A DNA stretch of 64,000 bases from Onchocerca volvulus (lineage: Eukaryota > Nematoda > Chromadorea > Rhabditida > Onchocercidae), in contig HG738137.1 of the NCBI GenBank assembly GCA_000499405.2, forward strand, positions 19,678,603 through 19,742,602, given 5' to 3'. Numbering within the stretch: the stretch's first letter is position 1; each line of letters begins with the position of its first letter. Shown here piece after piece: positions 1 through 12,007 of the stretch. The notes beneath the pieces are model-generated. The model saw nothing but the letters and a program-made list of their open reading frames with translations. It was not told where the DNA came from and did no database searches. The translations under genes and the position numbers were made by a program.

Positions 1-2349
1 CAGGTCAGACTTGTTTTATACGTTACTTCCCAGTCTTATATCATTGAATATAAAATCATTCTTCTCGAGTAACACAGTGCTGTAGCTTGTTTTTTGCTAC
101 ATTTTCGAATTATTTAAAAGTATATTTTGCAAGAATCGTTGCTTTTATTATTAAAAGTTATCTCAAACTGTAGAAAAAGACGGCCGATTAGTGTAAAACA
201 ACAGAGCGATGAATTAGCTGACGAAGATGAAGAAGAAGAACGAGTACAACTCCCGATTGCTTCTTACTTCGGATTGATCATCGGATACTGTGCCATTGGT
301 AGTATGCTTTTCAATAGTTTTGAAAAGGGGCCTATATGGTGAGTGTGTGAATATCTCGCTTGTTCAAAATAAAATAAGTAAATATATAATGAATAAATGA
401 CGTTATCATATCAATGCTATCATTGCTTTATGAAAAAGTAAAATCGTGAAATAAAGACGACAAACTCAGTCAAATTGCACAAACAATTCTTAGAATATTT
501 CAAAATTGATGGAAATATCTTTTCGAAAAGCAGATGAACAACAATAAAAATGATAAGCACAAAAATATCATATCGAAACATCAAGTTTGCAAAAATGGAA
601 ATTCGATTGTCGGATGTGAGACTTTAAGTTTAAATACTAAGTTGGATTAGTCATGAATTATTTTAACAGAAACAAAATTACGAATTAAAGACTTGTCTAA
701 GAATCTTAAATCAGGTAAGGACATTTTATAGGTCATTTATGCACGGTGTGTTTTTCTCATTCAATACTATCACGACAATTGGTCTCGGGAATATTCATAT
801 TAGAGATCAGTTGTATTTGGCTGTTAGTTATCTTTTTTTGAAATAGACATTTCGCCATTGAGATTTCTGAAATTGAAATTCTCTTATACCTTACTGAGGA
901 AAATAATAATTGAAAATGAATAATAGACTAATTTGTTGATTTATCTATGCTGCAAAATCTGTGTCAAGTGAGCTACATTAAAATGCTTTTGAAACTGCTT
1001 TGATTTAAATTTATAGTATGAAAATTTTAGATAAAATAAAATCTTATTGCTTTAAAGAGTAATTTTTTGCTTAGAATCAAATTTGACATCATCATTCTTT
1101 ACAGTTAGTGATTACTTATGTTATAATCGGTTTGGCAGTGATAACAGCATCGTTAGATTTATGCAGCTCAACACTTAAACGAACATTCACCAAACTTCAT
1201 TATTTCGGTCGCAAGATTCGTGGAGCACGCCGTGGTTTTGCGAATGTCAGCGAAGATATCCGTGAAGCTATGAGGATTATTGCAGCTCTCAAAAAAACAA
1301 GGTGCAAAATATTATATAATATTTCTTATCAACATTTTGTTTCATATTGGCTGATACACTCTTATGCCTAACGGAATTCTTATTAAATTATAATTTATTT
1401 ACTTCATCAATGACTAACTAATTTGTCCGCTAAATATTTATGTGCTCGATTACTGTAGGAGATATTAATAGAACTTGATTCAATTTGGAGATAAGGAAAG
1501 AGAGAAAATAAAATTTGACAAATAATATTTATAATTTAATAATTATTCAGTACAATAATATAGATATGATTAGCAGTTCTATACATTTTGAAGACCACGA
1601 TCTTCCATTTCTATTTATTTTAGATGATCTACCATTTAGATTAACAATATAATAGGTGCTTCGGCATCGCTCTGTTAGTAAACGATTCGAGATTGAAGAA
1701 ACTGAAAACTGAAATATTCTTTAAACATATAGATATAAATGAGAAATAACAAACAGAAAAAAGATGCAATAAAATGAGAGGTTGAAGATTCCGCACAGCA
1801 CAATTTCTTGATTACTTAAGTTTCAGGCTTAAATTAAGATCTAAGTATTGGAGGGATAATCTGTCTTTCTGTCTTGTTATCATTATTAATCAAAAGTGAT
1901 TTTCTCGGAGCAAAGAAATATTAACTAAAGGATTTTGTTTACGGTATTTACTACAGGCCAAGCAAAGAGCGTATAACACTAGAAGATTTGAAACGATTTC
2001 TTGAAGTTCAAGAACATCTCCTCAGGCAACCCTATGTTCCATACAACGTCCATATATTTCGATGGATCGAAGATGCTGTATGTTTTCTATATTATTACTA
2101 CCATATATCTCTGATTCATACAATTCATTAACACAGAATCCCACTGGTTTCTAGAAGAGTAGTCAATAAATGAGATCATCTTTCAAAAATGTTTCTGAAT
2201 GTCAAGTACATCTAGTTTAAAACTCTTAGCAGTAGTTATTATTGAATTTCTAATTCATTGCCAACTTGCAGTATGCACAATATTTTGACGAAGGATCAAT
2301 GGCCGGAAGAGAAAAGAATTCTACAGTAGACCCGATACTGTTTTTTTGA
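1..2349 (+). CDS. TWiK-type two-pore-domain potassium channel, C-terminal part (5' end outside window)
   Basis: Partial K2P potassium channel of the nematode TWK class; these plasma-membrane proteins dimerise to form background K+ channels. Exons by hand: about 134-338, 732-822, 1105-1301, 1957-2077, 2272-2349 (stop TGA 2347-2349). All joins keep frame. Seen: an acidic cytosolic loop (DEDEEEE), a hydrophobic segment beginning IASYFGLIIGYCAIGSMLF (M3), the second pore loop with selectivity filter TTIGLGN, a following hydrophobic helix (VITYVIIGLAVITASLDLC, M4), then a basic cytosolic tail with FTKLHYFGRKIRGARRGF and a short C terminus ending DPILFF. The filter and the conserved post-M4 tail are typical of TWiK channels. 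The first pore domain and start codon lie left of the window. The first exon boundary (acceptor TTGCAAG) is weak. I cannot assign a specific twk number. It is convergent with the COP1 gene. Confidence 0.9.
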
Positions 2350-4112
2350 CAAAATCTGCGTTAGCTACTTGCTCAACGTTATCGTCTTTCCAAAATCTTT
2401 CCATAGTCATCGTTGTCAATACTATCGCTATCATGAATATTATTACCAGCATCTTCGCCATCATTATTACTGTCAGAATAATTGTTATCGTTAACACATT
2501 GATGTTTTTATATATAGCTATAGCGACAACATTTTCCCTCCCCATCACTTTCCGCATTTTGAATCTTATTTCTTGTGAAGTAAAATTCAGAATTCATTAT
2601 TGCTATTACTTGTGCGTTCCATTGCAACACCTCACCTTATTCAATAAACATACCTCAAAAATTCAAATGTTTGTATATATCTGGTATTAATATAGTATTA
2701 TATCAATAACTTATAGCTTAAATTTGTCGACATAAGAAATAAACTTTCGTCAATTTCGAGTTTTATAAAATGCCCGAATTAAAAAGTAAGTGAAAGAACG
2801 TAAAATAGTGATGGCTACATTGGGGAATATATTGTACAATTTGTTTAATCTAAATCACCAATGCACTGATGCAGACCCAAAAAATCTGAGCGCTTCGCTT
2901 CTTTTTCTTTCAAAAAACTAACATTCGTTTCAATTTAAATTTCTTCTAAGGAATTCTCTGATGACTCCAACACATTGCTGTGACATTCCAAAGTCTGAAA
3001 AGTAACTTGTAGATAATGCATTTTAGCAGTTGAAGAAATGGGATGCATAAGTGTATATAATTTGGTTGACTGATGTTTCATAATTATGTAATCATGTGTA
3101 CGAACATTTTTTGCATTTTACTGGAATAAAAGCATGTTTTGAATTCTTCTGTCAGTGTACAGGATCGATTATGTTACATTATCCAGACAACTGGCTTAAA
3201 TATTATAAAGATACAAAATATTACACTGCGAGCTCAAATTACAAGTTAAACAGGTGAAAAAATATATAAATTGCATGATTTAATAATAACAAGAACCAAT
3301 TTTCCTTTTAGTCATTAACATCAATTACAAACTATTTTAGGCATATGATTTTGTTAAAATAAAATCAATTATACCATTATCATGTGAAAATGTCACAAAG
3401 ACAAAAATTATATAAAGCTCTGCGAACAAAATATTGAACACAATATTTTCAAATGACAATATTGCGAAGTTTTTCACTGAAAATCTTGCAAAAAGCACAT
3501 TGAAGAATGTTATCGCAATCATCTGGAATCCAGAATTCGTTGCAGAATTAAGCCAGTTTGAATTATGGATATTATAATATTAGATAATAAACATATAATA
3601 TAAAAATAAAAAATGTTCATGTTCTTATCATGATTATTTCCTGTATAAATAAAGCGAAAATATTTAACTAAAAAGATGAAAAAATATAATTCTATATACA
3701 AATGTCTTGATTTTCATCACTAATGATAAATCAAGAACTAGCGTCTAATCTATTACAATTAAAACATTCAATGCAGAATTCAGCAACATACTGTATACGT
3801 TACATTTAATGAGCATGAGACAACAAACAATTACGAACAATTCTGGTGTTCTTAAAAATGAGTGATTAATTTTCCACTGTTTTAAAAACTTGAACCTATC
3901 GCTGCTAAATCACAATAAAAAAAAAATCGGAGAGGAAGTGAAATTTCAATTCAAAGAGTTTCATCAAATCAGTTGAATAAAAATGACATAATGCCCAAAT
4001 ATCATCTTGAAAGACAAAAATGAGATTAAAAAAAATATTCTGCCAAAAAATGAAATAAAACGATACGTTTGCCGTTTCGTCGATTTCAAAGAGAAAAATA
4101 GACCCCAATATG
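2350..4112. other. Intergenic region between convergent K2P channel and COP1 genes
   Basis: About 1.8 kb of AT-rich sequence between two convergent genes, holding both 3' untranslated regions. Around 2350-2500 is a degenerate ATC/ATT-rich stretch that yields open frames on both strands, but these have no exon context or recognisable protein similarity. I see no further gene. Confidence 0.6.
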
Positions 4113-7100
4113 CTAAATAAGTTCAAATACATGTGTAGTTCCTTGACTGTTCGCTGCCACAACAATATTTGAATTCTAAAATATTTTTCAAATAGTTACT
4201 ATTTTCTCTATCAAAATCTGAACTTCAATTTCAAAACAACTAAAGATGAGTTTTGATTCATATACTGATATAATACAATTTGATGACAAATATATACCTT
4301 TTTCCAACTAACAGCAGATACAAAATCAGAAGGAGAATCAGTTGCCAGAAGAGCTGAGCGAGTACTATCTGTACGACCAAAATCATAGCACATTAATGGG
4401 TCGCACAAACCCTTATGATATAGATAGAGATGATTGTTTTCCGATCCTACAATAGTTTTTTCACACTTTAATGAAACTAACAGAGTTCACAAAATCTCGT
4501 CAAATCTATAATTCTCATTTTAAAGTTACCCAAAAAAATTACATTTCCAATTCAATTTATTAAAATAACTTACCACACACAATGTGATTACCATCGGTTG
4601 CCAAGCCCACAAAATTTCTCTCATTTTGGTGACCCTTCATTGTACGTATACATTTTCCGCTGGTTACATCCCATAGTCGAAGATTACTATCAGTAGATCT
4701 GTATTTTGCAAGTTTTTTTTTTTTTTTTTTTTTTACAAAAACAAAATTCATTTTTTTTTTCATAAATTAAATTTGATAATTCAAATTTTTTCCATGGAGT
4801 AAATTTTTTAATTAAAATTTAGAAATAAATGAAATAAATGCATAAAATGATACTACGAATACATATTTTTCGAATATACCAATTGATTCATATGATCAAA
4901 AAAGAAAAAAAAAAGAAATGCAACAAAAACTAACGCAGAGACGACTTCATTTTCGGTACAATACTTGACATACGATACAGCCTTTCGATGACCTCGAAAA
5001 ACATTGACTGGTTCTATCGGTTTCCGAATATCGTACAAGTGAATGCAGTGATCTACAATATATTGAAATTTTTTATGAATTCCTTTATTTTTTCGTTACT
5101 GAATTTTATATAGATTCACGAAATCATGACAACTGAAAGTAAAAGCATTGCTAATGACAAAATAAAGATGGAATAAATAGATACTCAAACGTAGTGAAAT
5201 CCATTGTTCACAATCCCATTATTTAGTGGCCTGAAAATTAAATTTGCAAATTAAAAAAAAAAGAGCCATTACCAGCAGAGCCAAAAACAAGATAGTTTCG
5301 CTGCGTTGGACTGAAACAAACGCAACATACATTGACTTTAGCATCGATTGTTGCCACTGAACGATCCACTCCGATTGACCAAAGTTTTACCTATTACATG
5401 TTGATAAAATCTGATGATTATTATTTGAAAGAATACTGAACTATCCAAATCAGAAAACAATAATGAATAAATTGGTTTTCGCCTTTAATGCCTGAGAAAT
5501 CAGGTGGCTGTAACAGAAAAAGAAATATTCAGAGAACTTCAATCGAAAATATGATGACCATCAAAACTTACTCTAGCGTCATCAGATCCAGAAGCCATCA
5601 AATGTGGATCAACATTGTTGAAGACTACAGTCCAACATCGCTTCTCATGTTCATAAAAAATAATATTCAGAGTTAATTAAGAATCAGATTAAAATTTATC
5701 TTTCACATATTTGAATGTATAAAAATGGGTAGAATAACGTACAATCATTTTATCATGAAATTTTTAAAAATGATAGTATTCTATAAATTAGCTTCCTCAG
5801 CTCAAATTTTGTCAATTACATGAAAAGACATACGAAAGACAGACCTGATAACGTCTCACTGATTTTGCAAGTGAAGTATCCCAAAGTTGCACTGTTCCAT
5901 CGTAATCACTACTTGCAAGAGTGTTTTTACAGTATGGATTCCATGATACATTACTGCAGACAGATTACAATTCTTCAGATTTTTCCGAAGAAATTGATAT
6001 CAAAGATAATTGATGAAAAAACGTAAAGAAACTGGAAAAATCCAATGACCTGATTTTGGAAGTACATTGAAGTTGCGTAACAGGATAGTGCAAAGTATCT
6101 GTGTTTTCGATGACTGACTGGAATTCATATACTTTTATACGTTTAGCGACTCCAGCCAAAATGAAAAATTCACCATCTTTATCGAATTCAATGCTGAAGA
6201 AATTTTCCTTTTTTTTGGATTTTTCTAGTAATAGCACTTTCATGGATTTCTGGACATTCATTCTACTAGTGCAGACGTACAGACATAGTTTTCATGTTGC
6301 AATAATAATATTACATCGTTCAAAACACACAAACAAAAAAAGTATCAATACTTCATGGATTTTTTGGGGGAATACTGGCGTCTGGTTCTTACTTCTTTTC
6401 AGTTTCTTTCCAGTAGCGTAATCTAATTAAACTAAAAAGAATAATATTCCTTTTCTAATAGCACTATTTCATATGAAGGCTGGAAAAGAGACTGAATTGT
6501 TAACTGGTGTCAGAATAAATAAAACTATATTTGCCCAAGCGATAATAGAAGAATTCACAACTAGAAAGTACATTACCTTGAAACAATAGATAATGCGGCT
6601 GTTGCATCGGCTACATTATAATTTAAGGATGCTAAACGTCGGAAACTACCATATTGCGACATACCATGTAGTACTTGAGAAAAATCATCAAGAGTGTCGC
6701 AACATGGACCCAATGAATCATCCGTAATAGTTCTAGATTCTGTAAAAAAAAAATGTGATATCTTTTTTCATGAAGCCTGTTTTTTTTTTTTTTTTTTTGG
6801 AAATAAGCTACACAGATGAATGACAATGGTGAATTATTAAATTCAATCATGAGAAAAAATGAAAAGATTTGAAAGAATAAAATCTTAAGATCATTATTTT
6901 ATACATGAAAAACTATATTGTATTAGTGTAACTTTACTTGCCTAGAATGAATAAAAGAAAAAACAGCTGTTGGCTAAATGATATGGAAATGTCCATTTTA
7001 AGATGAAGTATAAAAGAGTGAAATCTTCCCACTAATTTCAATTCCCTAAGAAAAATCTACCGTTCTGGATTTCAAGCATCTTAAAATATCCTTATCATAA

Positions 7101-10100
7101 TACAAGCACTACCATTACTGGTGGAGATATCGTAAATCTATATCTAAATTAACACTGAAGTTTGATTTTTTTTAATAAGATTATCGTCACTTCGTTTGAG
7201 ATGAGTATATACGGATCAAATATCAACAACTAATGAAAGGATCAAGGTAGGCGAAAACTGTTATTTGTTATACAATGCATGTATATCGATTTTTTTTCAG
7301 AGAAATCGATAGAAGAATTAGGATTAGGATGAACAACAAAAAATATCAAAAATTTTTTACACTGATTCTTCATTTTTTCTAAATTCTTCAAATTAATGTT
7401 TCCTTATTTTTTCGAAAGAAATGGGATTTGTATGTAAAAGTAAGAATAATACTAACCTGTCTTATTCAAACGTCTATTGAAATAAGCTTGCTCTAAACCA
7501 GCCATATGCTGCTGGAGGCGACTACGATATTTCTCCATTTCATCACCATCATCATCATGATCATCATCATGATCATCATCATCATCATCATCATCATTAT
7601 CAAATCTCACTTTTTTCAAAGTTGATGCAGAATGTATTACTTGTGATCCACTGGCATCTGGTACCATTCGTTGTGAATGAGTACCAACATTACTGTTTGG
7701 TTCGTCTTTCATCAGCGCCTACATAAGGAACGACAATGATGAATGGAATACACGCAGAGCGAAAAATAAATACTTTATTACTGAACATTCTAATTCGAAA
7801 ATATAAGCTCAGGTACGAGTTTCTAATTGAAACGAATGAGTTCCAGATAAAGTCAGTCCAAGAAAAATAATGAAATAAAAGCCAACAAATAGCAAAAATT
7901 GTAAAATCGAATAGAGCGCGACCAACAACTTACGATAGAGTAACAAAAAAAAAAAAAAAAAAAAAGGATAGCCAAAAAGCTGCGAAAATTGAAAGTTTGT
8001 ACAACATCATAATTTTTTAGTCATACTTGAAATCACTCAATCACAACTAGGTCTCATTGCAAACATTTGAAAAAAATTTTTTTTGAAATTATTTTGAAAT
8101 TTAAGACACTTAGTTTTCCTATCATTTTGTCGTCTTCAGACTACTTTATTCTATGTCTGCAGTCTAAAGATGGCACAATGATAGGAAAACTGTTTTAAAT
8201 TTCAAAATAAAACCCGATCTACAATCTCAACTATATCTCATAAATGACTAAACAGAAAGTTGAAACAGAATTCTGTTCAGGAATTTTTTTAATGTTTTAT
8301 CAGATCAACCTTTCTCAAACACAAAATAGTAAATGGCAAAAAAGAAAGATTTATAGAAAAAACATGTGAAAAAAAGTTGTTCTGAACTATTTCTTTTTTA
8401 AAATTATCAGAAATAAATAATCAGATCGAATTATTAGAAGTCAAATATATATAAGTATATATATGATATAATATATATAAAGAAGAATAATAAACTATAA
8501 AATACAAGCAATATTAATATATGAGCTTTTCTGGAAATGACTTAATTCACTATGAATACACAAATATAACTATATTATCGATTTGCTCTGGGGAGATAAG
8601 TCGAAAACAATTCTTCCCAAAAGCAACTCAAGGGGGTTCATTCAATCTTTTACAGAAAAATTAAAGTCAGTTTTTGAGATCAATAAAACATTAAGCAATA
8701 TCCTTAGGTAAAGCATCTGTATACTAGAAAATTCCAATATGATACTCTTAAAAGCGACTTAACTTAGGAAAATGCAAAAAAATCGTTTGAAAAAGATCAA
8801 AAGCTTTGTTGTCCTAAAATAAATTAAGTATGGAACAGATACCGTCACCTGAATAGAAGCCTTATCACTCCGTAAAATTAATAGCTCATTCTGAAGTTGC
8901 TTAAGTTTTTCTTCGCGTTGTGTAATCATTTCATCAATAAATTCGTTCAGAAGCATGTTTTTCCTCCGAGTGACATTATTACTGATTTGTTCACGTCGTT
9001 TTTTGAGAAGATCCATAAAATGATCCAAAAAACGAGCATCTGCATTTAAAGCCAAATCAATTAGTTTTTCGCTTGTCAACTCCAATCCATCAATTCTGCC
9101 CTGCAAAACGCAGAAAATATAAAGCATGATGAAAGCGAGAAGTAAAAAAATAGTTCAAGCATCTTACTAATGAAGTAATGAATCAAATATATCATTTTCC
9201 AGTAAAAAAATAAATACCCGTGAAAAACCGACACTGGTCGCTGCAAGATTGCGGACTGTTTTCATGTTACGTCGTATTGCATCCACAATACTAGCGGCCG
9301 TAAAGTTAGGAAAGACGATAGGACCCGATCTTGGATCTAAACCTCGACTACACACCGGACATAGCAAGGAACGCTCCAAATGTGCACTGATACATTCGCG
9401 GCTGCAACAATTATATCACCTAAATTCACTTCGGAAAATATTATGTTAAATGGAACATCAATGAAGGAGAATATGTCTTAGGGAAGGAACAATTGTCAGG
9501 AAAATGCAACTAGCTGTAAAATTCAAAATATTTCTTCCTAAGCTTTTTCCATCCTGTATTCCAGCAATGCACTATTAAATCTGATGAATGTTTCTGTATG
9601 AAAATCAATGGAATATACCAGAATGAATGGCCACATAACGTTGAGTACGGCTCGCGGAAAAGTTGGAAGCAAATAGGACTGAAATAGTAAATACAATACA
9701 TAATATTTCAAATATTTATATTTTCGAAAGAATAAGTAATCATTTCAAAGAACTTTAATTAACTTGAACTTATGAAATGAAGATGCAAAAAATATTAACT
9801 ACTGGGTAAATTAAATATTAACAGGGAATGTATCGAACGGTATGGAATGAAACGTAATAATTTGAGATTACTTTTCTCGATTCATCGCCTATACTTCTAT
9901 TGTTGGATTATTTGACAGTCAATGTGGAAAAGTTTTGACTTTTGAAAAAAGCAATTCATACTGCCTCTTTAACAAGAAAAATTCGCTTTTCGCAAAATTT
10001 CATCCGTCACTTTTTGGTCAAATGGAAATAGAAAAATAAAAATTGATAAGTGTAAAAATATGGTAAACGCACCAATCATAGAAACTCTTCAAGGATGTGG

Positions 10101-10275
10101 AGGATAAATGCTCATAGTTCGAGGTAGAGTGGGCGGCCGATTCAGATAATAAGGACGATGAGGTGCAATGCTCAAGCGGAACATTCACATTCCGACTCGA
10201 GTCCTCAACTGTTTCATCTTCGGTAATCGACTGAGCTACTGGACGTTTACGAGTGTACCGACCTGTTGACATCAC
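4113..10275 (-). CDS. COP1: COP1 ortholog, RING-type E3 ubiquitin ligase with WD40 propeller
   Basis: Ortholog of vertebrate/plant COP1, the substrate-recognition E3 that ubiquitinates VP-motif proteins (JUN, ETS factors and others in mammals). Fourteen exons: 10073-10275, 9619-9678, 9218-9401, 8849-9100, 7457-7718, 6577-6739, 6050-6193, 5845-5953, 5572-5643 (or 5652), 5273-5390, 4935-5052, 4574-4698, 4298-4446, 4113-4175; 672 aa from the ATG at 10272. Domains: complete C3HC4 RING at about residues 67-104 (CPIC, CGHSFC, CPVC); coiled coil about 149-232; Asp/His-rich run about 274-291 from an ATC repeat; then a seven-blade WD40 domain matching human COP1 nearly blade for blade ([74 protein letters not shown]-terminal VVAANSQGT). 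Oddity: the exon 9 acceptor reads AT instead of AG (see findings). GAK lies 1.7 kb upstream on the same strand. Confidence 0.95.
8091..8208. repeat. Imperfect inverted repeat / long hairpin in COP1 intron 4
   Basis: Left arm 8091-8142 and right arm 8161-8208 are reverse complements with a few mismatches and one 4-base gap, separated by an 18-base loop. The outermost 14 bases (ATTTTGAAATTTAA and its complement) and a central block (GTTTTCCTATCATT) pair perfectly. It lies inside intron 4 of COP1. It could be a small palindromic MITE-like element or a foldback precursor RNA. No clear target-site duplication is visible. Confidence 0.7.
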
Positions 10276-12007
10276 AACACCACGATATCTCGATGATCAA
10301 CGAACCCAGCACCACACTAAATTCGAAGACACTAAGTAGTAACTCTCCCAATTGAAATCATTGCAATTCCCGTAATCTATCGAGAGTGAAAAATACGGCG
10401 AACCATATTTGAGCCGAAGAGATCATTATGCGATGTTGATTTGGTCTACTAGAAGTGGTTCCAATGAAAAAATCAAGAACCAACAATGTTATGATCATTC
10501 GCAGGAGCATGAGAAACTCCTCTGGAAATGTCCAAACTGTGGGCTACTGTAGACCTTAAATCGTTGTGAGGTAATCTGCGTCACACTTTATGAGGTAATC
10601 CAATTGTGTGATTGTTATAATTTATTTCAAGTTTTGTAAAAAAGAACATGCTCTCTCGACGTACACGGAAACTTAGACTTCCCCATATTCCATTACGTAA
10701 TGCACGTTCATTTTATAAATGTTTCATCTCTCCACAGTGAATTTGGAACATATGATTCCTCTTTCTGCTTTAAACAATGAATCTTCGGATATCTATGTTC
10801 TTGTAATATATTCAACATATTTTTGAAAATGGAATTAGAACTCTTCACGTTGATTTAGAAGCCTAAATATCACCGATTAATTGCTTTTGTACTGATCCAT
10901 TCGATGAGCTGTTTCTGATCATTTCATATTTTGGTTTATTTCTATTAAAACTTTATACGATCAAAATTTGATTTTCCAAATTTTCATTTAACGCTGATTA
11001 AGGAGTTTGTTATTTTATTCCGATTCAGAGTTAAGAAAATTTTGTCTACAATTAAAAGATTCTCATTATCACAATCACAAAAATTCAGACAACACAATAA
11101 GTATAATTACTGAGAAAAAATAAACAACACAATTATTTTACCACGTTTATGAACTAATAAAATGAGAAGATGCACAAATTATAAAAATAAATAAATACGC
11201 AAAAAATAAAAAAATATGAAATAAATCTAAATTAAAAATTAATCCTAACAAATTTGTGGATCAAATGATCCCTTATACTGAAAAATTTGTGATATAATAA
11301 ATGTACATCAAAATAGGAGTAATGAATTTTATATTGTAGAATTTTAACAATTGCTTAACATTCCGTGACCAAATCAGATACTGTTTTCTAATTTTGCATA
11401 ATCTCTAAGGACCAAATACAAGCAGTGCCTAGAAAAATACGCCTTATATCAATTATGTAATATGAATCCAAAGAATAAACGAGTCGAACTGTTATCTGTT
11501 CACATAGGAAAATGACTAGTTAATACATCATAAACATATCCCAATTAAGATCTGAAAAAAAAGATACACTTGAAATTTTCGAATAAAATTACTTATTATA
11601 AAGTGAAAGACCAGAGCTCAAAACGTGTAAAAATTAAACGATGTAATACATACATATACTGTAATAAAGAACTACTGTAGAGAATATATGCTGTTAATAA
11701 TACATTGGAGTAAGTGTTACAATACCCATTTGATTTGAATATCCTGTCATAAATGTATTTAAACAAGAAATATATTTCTTAAAAATTCTGGGAATCCAAC
11801 AAGAAACTGTGTGTTCGAATTCATGTAAACCAAATATATTAGGCGCTTGATGACAGAAATGAATCTATCAGAACATAAAATTCGGCATGACAAAAGCGAA
11901 ATTTACGACGAAATTTGAAAAAATACAAAGGCTGGCTCAAAAGAGATGCTATGCCAATCAAACAAATGAGAATATCAAAATTTTTATGATAAAGCTTAAA
12001 TATGAAA
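10276..12007. other. Intergenic region between COP1 start and GAK end
   Basis: About 1.7 kb, AT-rich. It should contain the COP1 promoter (right of 10275) and the GAK 3' UTR (left of 12008). The spacing is too large to suggest that the two minus-strand genes form an operon. I see no further gene. Confidence 0.5.

Noticed and set aside
2321..2690. Overlapping open frames on both strands rich in Ile/Thr/Val/Met
   Set aside because: They come from an ATC/ATT-type low-complexity stretch just after the K2P channel stop codon.
3337..3701. Two adjacent minus-strand open frames of about 60 codons
   Set aside because: Phe/Ile-rich translation typical of AT-rich noncoding DNA, with no motif or exon structure.
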